From positions 1 through 13,558 of the forward strand of contig WRHT01000016.1 of assembly GCA_009783115.1 (NCBI GenBank): 13,558 nucleotides of DNA, in the 5' to 3' direction. Positions 1-5,147 of the stretch are shown piece by piece (positions within the stretch are counted from its first letter, which is position 1; each line of letters opens with the position of its first letter). The notes under the pieces were generated by a model. That model was given only the letters and a program-made list of their open reading frames with translations, ran no database searches and was not told the origin of the DNA. This DNA comes from Desulfovibrionaceae bacterium (lineage in GTDB: Bacteria; Desulfobacterota; Desulfovibrionia; Desulfovibrionales; Desulfovibrionaceae). The translations under genes were made by a program, and so were the position numbers.

Positions 1-1023
1 GGGCGTATCCTCCCAAGCCACCAAAACATAGGAGCTCAGGGTCATGAGTTCCCAAAAGGCGAAAAAGCCGGTGACCCCGTCGGCCATGCCCACCCCGGCC
101 AGGGAGGCGAACATGAGCGTCAGGCAGCCGTAATAGGCGTTGCTGTTTTTTTTATGGATATATCCCCAGGAATAAAGGGCCACCAGGCAGCCCATCCCGG
201 TGACGATAACCCCGAAGAAGCGGGCCGGCGGCCACACGCCGCTCTCGGTGAGCAGCATCCCCAAGGCCGCGGCCGGCAGGGCGACGGCCGCCAGGTTGCG
301 CAATCGATGGCTGACAAAGCCCACGGCGAATACCACGAAGGCGCCGCCATACATAACCCAGACCACCGGATGCGCTTTCGTCTCCATTTCCGGCAGCGCC
401 CCCAGATCCACCAAAGAACCAATAAACCCGGTAATCTGATGCCGAAAAAGCCCCTGGGCGGCCAGGATGGCGGCCAGCAAAACCAGCCCGCAAAGGCGGG
501 GAGAGGCTTCGCTCCGGCGCTTCTCCGCCAGGTAAGGTCCGCCCATCCATACTTCCTGCACTATCATGGCCGTGCACAAGGCCATGAGGGCATTGCCCAG
601 GGTCAGCAGGGCCACCAGGGGATACTCCACGGCCTCCAATCCCGCGTACAAGATAAGAGACTTGCTCTCCGGGGCGAAGAAAGGGCTGACCTTCAGGCCG
701 GCGAGCATGGCCATGGAGAAAAGCAGCGCGGTCCAGGGCCGCTCCTTGCTGATGCCCCGCAGCTCCCGCCCTTCGGCATAGGTCCGCAATTCCAGCAGAC
801 AGAGCCAGGCCAAGATCCTGGCCGCGCCGTTATATGCCAAGGCCAGCAAGGCCCCGGTCTGCCCGGCTGCCCAGCCGAATCCGAAACCGAGAAGGATCTG
901 CCCTAAATCCGCCAGGATCAGCCCGGCCAACACCCGGAAGGCGTCGCTCCGCTCTTTCCAGGCCAAGACCAGGCCGACCGCCAGGACCAGTACCCCCAGG
1001 ACCGTGCACAACATTGACTCCAA
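1..1023 (-). CDS. Proton-antiporter-like membrane subunit (CooM/HyfB/NuoL type), 5' part only
   Basis: Open minus-strand frame with no stop from the left edge to its start, so the C-terminal part is missing. Numbered from the ATG at 1014, the 338 visible residues are mostly hydrophobic helices. Residues about 27-156 look like the last third of a NuoM/NuoN-type antiporter (a DLGQILLG helix, a YNGAARILAWL helix, and a GLKVSPFFAPESK segment with two lysines). From about residue 215 a second antiporter appears to begin, reaching the family motif FWELMTLSSY at 320-329 with Glu322 in the place of the conserved transmembrane glutamate. A composite of this kind resembles CooM of CO- or energy-converting hydrogenases; HyfB/EchA-type or Mrp-type subunits are alternatives. 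Start choice: AAGGAG at 1031-1036 lies 7 bases before a TTG at 1023, whereas the ATG at 1014 has only GGAG 3 bases away; I prefer the TTG, which adds three residues. The family is well supported, the exact complex is not. Confidence 0.8.
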   Translation of the reverse strand, partial: MESMLCTVLGVLVLAVGLVLAWKERSDAFRVLAGLILADLGQILLGFGFGWAAGQTGALLALAYNGAARILAWLCLLELRTYAEGRELRGISKERPWTALLFSMAMLAGLKVSPFFAPESKSLILYAGLEAVEYPLVALLTLGNALMALCTAMIVQEVWMGGPYLAEKRRSEASPRLCGLVLLAAILAAQGLFRHQITGFIGSLVDLGALPEMETKAHPVVWVMYGGAFVVFAVGFVSHRLRNLAAVALPAAALGMLLTESGVWPPARFFGVIVTGMGCLVALYSWGYIHKKNSNAYYGCLTLMFASLAGVGMADGVTGFFAFWELMTLSSYVLVAWEDTP

Positions 1024-1030
1024 GTCCTGT

Positions 1031-1036
1031 CTCCTT
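1031..1036 (-). promoter_or_regulatory. Shine-Dalgarno AAGGAG favouring a TTG start
   Basis: On the minus strand AAGGAG stands 7 bases before the TTG at 1023-1021 and 16 bases before the ATG at 1014-1012. The spacing favours the TTG as the true initiation codon of the antiporter gene. Only mass spectrometry of the N terminus or ribosome profiling would settle it. Confidence 0.5.
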
Positions 1037-1064
1037 CTGATTTCTTTAGCTAGTCGCCTAACAA

Positions 1065-1070
1065 ATTATA
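1065..1070 (-). promoter_or_regulatory. Candidate -10 box for the antiporter gene
   Basis: The minus strand carries a perfect TATAAT here, in an AT-rich patch of the divergent gap, about 42 bases before the TTG start, which leaves room for a leader containing the Shine-Dalgarno site. No good -35 hexamer sits 16-18 bases upstream; a TTGACT lies only 7 bases upstream of the box and is too close. Either the promoter needs an activator, or the match is chance in A/T-rich sequence. Confidence 0.35.
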
Positions 1071-1147
1071 TTCAATTAGTCAAAACGCTTTCCACGGCCT
1101 TGCCCTGAACCTTGCAAAAGACCGCCGGAATATGTTTTACTCTGATC

Positions 1148-1546
1148 ATGACAAGGGATATCCGCATATCCGGGCAGGGAAGGGAGGAATCCCAGGATCC
1201 TCCGGGACAAAAGGAAAATCTGGCCCGCTTCCGGCGGGGCCGCCGGGCCGGAGATCTGGTGCGGGGAACCTTTCTGCGTCTGGAGACGGGCAGGCCGGGC
1301 ACGGCCTGGATCAACTTCGAGGGCAGCACCCTGCTGGCCGCCCTGCCCCAGGAACTGATCCCACCGGCCCTGGCCGTCATGCAAGCCAAGGGGGCCAGTT
1401 CCCCGCCTGGAGCAAAGGCCCGGCCTTTTCCGTTGCGGACCGGCGACCTCTGTTTTTTCCACCTGCAGGCCCTGGACCCTGAGCCTGTGCTGCGCATGCT
1501 CAACCGGGCCGAGGCCGAGGCCCACCGTTTATCCCTGCGGGTATGA
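1148..1546 (+). CDS. Uncharacterised 132-residue protein upstream of miaB
   Basis: I do not recognise a named family. The frame has the G/C-ending codons of its neighbours, which supports a real gene. The N-terminal 25 residues are polar and probably disordered. From about residue 26 a basic stretch (ARFRRGRRAGDLVRG) leads into alternating short beta-strand-like segments: TAWINFEGSTLLAAL at 52-66, RTGDLCFFHLQAL near 97-109, and a final PEPVLRML. The pattern of a 'GD-V-G' strand, a 'W-F-G' strand and a 'GD' strand suggests a small beta-barrel, but this is inference. No signal peptide or membrane helix is visible, so it is probably cytoplasmic. ATG 1148 was chosen; a TTG at 1112 would add 12 residues. 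Neither has a clear ribosome binding site, so the start is uncertain. It lies 130 bases before miaB on the same strand and diverges from the antiporter gene. Confidence 0.6.
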   Translation: MTRDIRISGQGREESQDPPGQKENLARFRRGRRAGDLVRGTFLRLETGRPGTAWINFEGSTLLAALPQELIPPALAVMQAKGASSPPGAKARPFPLRTGDLCFFHLQALDPEPVLRMLNRAEAEAHRLSLRV

Positions 1547-1621
1547 AAATTTGGGTTGATACGCCCTGTTTTTTTATCCATCTGATGTGAACCTGCGGTT
1601 TTACAAGCGGAGACCGCCAAT

Positions 1622-1648
1622 ATTTCCAACCGAGGCCCGGCTGGAAAT
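1622..1648 (+). promoter_or_regulatory. Hairpin in the miaB leader
   Basis: ATTTCCA at 1622-1628 pairs with TGGAAAT at 1642-1648. After one A-C mismatch, CCG (1630-1632) pairs with CGG (1638-1640) around the loop AGGCC. The 10-pair stem-loop ends 28 bases before the miaB ATG. It has no U tract directly behind it, so it is not a classical terminator. A role in mRNA stability or translation control is possible but unproven. Confidence 0.35.
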
Positions 1649-1676
1649 TTCCCTTAAAAAAACTTACTCTCCGTCC

Positions 1677-3065
1677 ATGGGCAAACGCTTTCACATCCTG
1701 ACCTTCGGCTGCCAGATGAACGCCAACGATTCCGCCTGGCTGGCCCGCGCCCTGGCCGCCGGAGGGCATGTCCCGGTCCCGCGGGAGGAGGCGGATCTGC
1801 ATATCCTGAATACCTGCTCGGTGCGGGCCAAGCCTGAAAACAAGGTCTATACGGAGCTGGGGCGGATCCGTCTGCTGGCCCGCAAGCATCCGGAGCGGGA
1901 AATCCTGGCCTGCGTCGGCGGCTGCGTGGCCCAGCAACTGGGCGAGAAGCTCTTTGCCCGATCCCGGGAACTCCGGCTGCTTTTCGGCGCCGACGGACTG
2001 ACCGCGGCCCCGGAGGCCATCGAGCACCTGTTCCGCCATCCGGATCAAAAGCTCGCCCTCCTGGATTTCAGCCCTGGGTACCCTGAGCGCCGGACGTTTC
2101 CAGGCGCGGAGGAGCCGGTGGCCCTGGTCAATATCATGCAGGGATGCGATAACTTCTGCGCCTATTGCATTGTCCCCCTGACGCGCGGCCGCCAGAAATC
2201 CCGGCAGAGCGCGGACGTCCTGAAAGAATGCCGCGCCCGGATTGCCGGCGGGGCGCGGGAAATAACCCTGCTGGGGCAAAACGTCAATTCCTTCGGCCAA
2301 GACAGCCAGGGCGACGGAACCTCTTTCACCGGCCTGCTGGAACAGGTGTCCGCCCTGCCGGGCTTGGCGCGCCTGGGCTTCATGACCTCGCACCCCAAGA
2401 ACATGCCCCCGGAACTCATCCAGGCCTTCGGCCGCCTCCCGGCATTGGCCCCGCGCCTGCACCTGCCCCTGCAATCCGGATCCGACCGCATCCTGCGGGC
2501 CATGGGCCGGGGCTACACCAGGGACGCCTATATGAAAATCCTCGGCTCCCTGCGCCGGGTCCGCCCGGATATACAGATCTCCACCGATATCATCACCGGC
2601 TTCCCCGGAGAAAGCGAGAATGATTTTAGAAAAACTCTAGAAATAATGCGGGAAGCGGATTTCTGCGCCAGTTTCTCCTTTGCCTATTCGGATCGGCCTG
2701 GGACCAAGGCCGGCGCCCTGCCGGACAAGGTTCCCGCGGCCCTGGCCCTAGAACGCCTGGCTCGCCTCCAGGACTGGCAAAATCAAAATTCCCGGCGCAT
2801 TCTCGCCGCCAGACATGGACAAAAGGCTTGGGTGCTGCTGGAAGGTCCGAGCCTGAAAGAGCCGTTTCCTGAAAACAACCCGGCCGGGGCGGCGGATTCC
2901 GCTCAAGGCAAAAGGCGTAGCTGGCATGGCCGTGAAGAGCACGGTTTTTCCGTCAATCTGCTGATCCCCGACTCCCTCCGCCCCGCGCCCGGGGATCTGC
3001 TGGAGGCGGTCATCACCGGCCACGGCAGGCATACGCTGAAGGCGGCCCTGTCCAAATCATGCTGA
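1677..3065 (+). CDS. miaB: tRNA-2-methylthio-N6-dimethylallyladenosine synthase MiaB
   Basis: Radical-SAM methylthiotransferase that converts i6A37 to ms2i6A37 in tRNAs reading UNN codons, using two 4Fe-4S clusters. The 462 residues match the family length. The N-terminal UPF0004 domain carries FGCQMN (Cys12), NTCSVR (Cys47) and GGC (Cys83), the three ligands of the auxiliary cluster. The radical-SAM CxxxCxxC motif is Cys157, Cys161, Cys164 in QGCDNFCAYC, followed by VPLTRGR. The LHLPLQSGSD and TDIITGFPGE motifs are also typical. The C-terminal TRAM domain is recognisable (AWVLLEGPS, then HGREEHGFSVNLL) but has about 15 extra residues between these parts. The frame extends upstream to a GTG at 1587, but those 30 residues do not look like the family, which starts just before FGCQMN; hence ATG 1677. 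No Shine-Dalgarno is visible at either start. The stop overlaps the start of the amidase gene. Confidence 0.95.
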   Translation: MGKRFHILTFGCQMNANDSAWLARALAAGGHVPVPREEADLHILNTCSVRAKPENKVYTELGRIRLLARKHPEREILACVGGCVAQQLGEKLFARSRELRLLFGADGLTAAPEAIEHLFRHPDQKLALLDFSPGYPERRTFPGAEEPVALVNIMQGCDNFCAYCIVPLTRGRQKSRQSADVLKECRARIAGGAREITLLGQNVNSFGQDSQGDGTSFTGLLEQVSALPGLARLGFMTSHPKNMPPELIQAFGRLPALAPRLHLPLQSGSDRILRAMGRGYTRDAYMKILGSLRRVRPDIQISTDIITGFPGESENDFRKTLEIMREADFCASFSFAYSDRPGTKAGALPDKVPAALALERLARLQDWQNQNSRRILAARHGQKAWVLLEGPSLKEPFPENNPAGAADSAQGKRRSWHGREEHGFSVNLLIPDSLRPAPGDLLEAVITGHGRHTLKAALSKSC

Positions 3066-5047
3066 ATCTCCTCCACAAACTCTTCCCCCGCTTTCTCCTG
3101 GGCGCGCTCTGCCTCTGCCTGTGGCTTCTGCCCGGCGTTCCGGCGCGGGCCGGCGAACAGCAAGAGGCCCTGTACCAGGCCATCCTTGAATTTGAGACCC
3201 TGGAACAGGACAAGCAACGGGGAATGCGGCGGGATCAATGGGAAAACCTGGAAAAACGCTTTGCCGCCATCCAGAACCAGGGGAACGCCTTTGCGGCCGA
3301 GGCCCATTTTTACCGGGCCAGAACCATGGAAGAACTGGGGGATCGCTCCAAAAATCCCGGAGATTACCAGATCGCCGCGGATCTATATTCTACCCTGGCC
3401 GAAAGACACCCCCGCCACCCCCTGCGGGATAACGCCCGTTTCAACCAGGCCGTGCTCCTGGCCGGACCGCTGCGTTCCCGGACCGCGGCCCTGGACCTCC
3501 TGGACGGCATCATGGCGGCCTTCCCGGAAAGCGGCATGCGCGCGGAAGCCGTGGAACTGAGCGCTCGCCTGCGCGGCCCCCAGCCCCAACCGCAGGTTCG
3601 ATCTCCAATACAGCCGCCCCCCCAGACCCCGGCGCAGCCACAGGTTCCAACGCCGCCGCTGCAAATCCCTGAACAAGCGTCGACCACGCCTCCGGCTGCC
3701 CCAAGTCCGCCCCTCCCGCCTCAGCCTCCGGCCCAGGCAGAGCCTCAGCCCCAGGTTCCGGTCCCGCCTCCGGTCCAGGAGACTGTCCCCGCCCCGGCGC
3801 AACTGCCGGCGCAACCCCAGTCCCCGCCGGTCTCTCCGGGCCAGGACTCCGCTCCTCCCCCAACGCGGGTTCCCTTATCAATCCCGGCAACGCCCCAAGA
3901 CATCCCGCCGCCTCCGGCCAAAATTTCCGGCATGAGCGGCTCCAAAAACCTCGCTCCACCGGCCCAGGGATCGACCCTGGCCTGGATGGAATGGTCCGGC
4001 GACGCGGAAGAGATCTCCCTTACCTTTGGACTGGCCGGACGGGCCAAGTACCGGCGCTCCACCCTGCCGCCGGAAGGATCTCTCCCCTGGCGCGTGCGCC
4101 TGGAACTTTTCGGCGCTAAACTAGGCGATGCCCTGCCCCCGGAGATCTCCATAAAAGAAGGGCCCCTGGCCCGGATCAGAACCAGCGCCGGCAGCGGAAA
4201 CACCCGCCTGGACCTGGACCTCCGGGAGGCGCGTTCTTACAGGGTCGCCGTCCTGCGGAACCCTTACCGCCTGCGCGTGGATATCAGCGCCTCCCAAACC
4301 CTGGCAGACGGAGAGAGCCTTGCCGCCCCCGTTGCCCCGGCCATGACGGCGCCGTTGGGGCTGACCATGAAAACCATCATGGTGGACGCCGGGCATGGCG
4401 GACATGATCCCGGAGCCTCGGGCAATTCCCTGCGCGAGGCCTCCCTGACCCTGGATCTGGCACACAGGCTGGGCGAAAAACTGCGCAGCCGCGGCTTCAC
4501 CGTGCTCTACACCAGGGAAGGCAACACCTTCATGAAGCTGGCCGACCGCACCAACCTGGCCAATGCCAAAAACGTGGACCTCTTTATTTCCCTCCATGCC
4601 AATTACAACCACAACAAAAACCTGAGCGGGCTGGAGACCTATTACCTGGATGTGGCCCGTAACGACATCGCCGCCCAGGTGGCCGCGCGCGAAAACGGCA
4701 TATCCCTTAATGAGACCAGCTATGCCCAGATCATTCTTAGTGAATTGAACCTGAACGACAAAAAAGAAGAATCCCTGAACGTGGCTCGCCTGGCGCACCA
4801 GGGAGCCCTGAACCATTTGCGGCAGGCCGGATTCCCGGCACGGGACAACGGGGTGCGATCCGCCCTCCTGCATGTGCTGGCCGGAGCGCGCATGCCCTCA
4901 ATCCTGGTGGAAATGGGCTATCTCTCCAATGACGGCGATGCCGCCAGGTTCAAAAACGACAAGTATCTCCAGGCCCTGGCCGAAGGCATATGCAATGGCG
5001 TGGCCTCCTACCGCGCCCAGGTCAACGCCCAAGGGAGAACGCCCTAA
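3059..5047 (+). CDS. Secreted N-acetylmuramoyl-L-alanine amidase (AmiC-like, AMIN plus Amidase_3)
   Basis: Zinc amidase that cuts the bond between N-acetylmuramic acid and L-alanine in peptidoglycan, normally for daughter-cell separation. Order of parts in 662 residues: signal peptide with hydrophobic core 11-25 and probable cleavage after ARA31; a helical TPR-like region about 34-170 (EAHFYRARTMEELG, DNARFNQAVLL); a Pro/Gln-rich linker about 173-289; an AMIN domain about 303-412, the fold that targets such amidases to the septum or wall; and an Amidase_3 catalytic domain about 435-655. Zinc ligands are His446 in DAGHGG, Glu460 in LREAS and His513 in SLHAN; Glu618 in VEMGYLSN is the catalytic glutamate. 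The protein is longer than E. coli AmiC (about 417 residues) because of the TPR-like region and linker. The start codon lies within the miaB stop (ATGCTGA), implying translational coupling. Periplasmic location is inferred from the signal peptide. Confidence 0.93.
   Translation: MLNLLHKLFPRFLLGALCLCLWLLPGVPARAGEQQEALYQAILEFETLEQDKQRGMRRDQWENLEKRFAAIQNQGNAFAAEAHFYRARTMEELGDRSKNPGDYQIAADLYSTLAERHPRHPLRDNARFNQAVLLAGPLRSRTAALDLLDGIMAAFPESGMRAEAVELSARLRGPQPQPQVRSPIQPPPQTPAQPQVPTPPLQIPEQASTTPPAAPSPPLPPQPPAQAEPQPQVPVPPPVQETVPAPAQLPAQPQSPPVSPGQDSAPPPTRVPLSIPATPQDIPPPPAKISGMSGSKNLAPPAQGSTLAWMEWSGDAEEISLTFGLAGRAKYRRSTLPPEGSLPWRVRLELFGAKLGDALPPEISIKEGPLARIRTSAGSGNTRLDLDLREARSYRVAVLRNPYRLRVDISASQTLADGESLAAPVAPAMTAPLGLTMKTIMVDAGHGGHDPGASGNSLREASLTLDLAHRLGEKLRSRGFTVLYTREGNTFMKLADRTNLANAKNVDLFISLHANYNHNKNLSGLETYYLDVARNDIAAQVAARENGISLNETSYAQIILSELNLNDKKEESLNVARLAHQGALNHLRQAGFPARDNGVRSALLHVLAGARMPSILVEMGYLSNDGDAARFKNDKYLQALAEGICNGVASYRAQVNAQGRTP
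3575..3925 (+). repeat. Pro/Gln-rich low-complexity linker inside the amidase
   Basis: This stretch encodes about 117 residues dominated by Pro, Gln, Ala and Val, in irregular PQPQ, PPxPP and AQPQ runs without an exact repeat unit. It separates the TPR-like region from the AMIN domain and probably works as an extended flexible spacer that lets the catalytic part reach the peptidoglycan. Its composition makes length variation between strains likely. Confidence 0.75.
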
Positions 5048-5147
5048 GCGCCGGCAGGAATTTTCCTTTCTTTTTCGCCGCAATGGGTGTAAACTACATC
5101 GCCATAAGAAGTAACCTTCGCCCTTTGCCTATTTATGCGGATATGAC

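Noticed and set aside
154..906. 250-codon open frame on the plus strand opposite the antiporter
   Set aside because: It is rich in Gln, Gly, His and Pro, as expected from the codon-phase complement of a G/C-rich membrane-protein gene, and shows no family motif; the minus strand carries the clear antiporter motifs.
1072..1080. TTGACT-like -35 next to TATAAT in the divergent gap
   Set aside because: The spacing to TATAAT is only 7 bases, far below the 16-18 needed, so it was not joined to the -10 box as a promoter.
1553..1575. Possible terminator after the small gene (GGG...CCC followed by seven T)
   Set aside because: The stem has only three to four pairs, too weak to call a rho-independent terminator.
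1072..1629. Minus-strand frame of 185 codons opposite the small protein
   Set aside because: Arg/Ser/Pro-rich translation without structure; the plus frame has the codon bias of neighbouring genes. The evidence is modest because the plus-strand protein is itself uncharacterised.
1500..2474. 324-codon minus-strand frame opposite the 5' half of miaB
   Set aside because: It mirrors the radical-SAM gene with high G+C third positions and contains no recognisable domain.
5056..5080. AGGAATTTTCCT followed by T-rich sequence after the amidase gene
   Set aside because: The palindrome leaves only about four stem pairs and the tail is interrupted by C; not convincing as a terminator.
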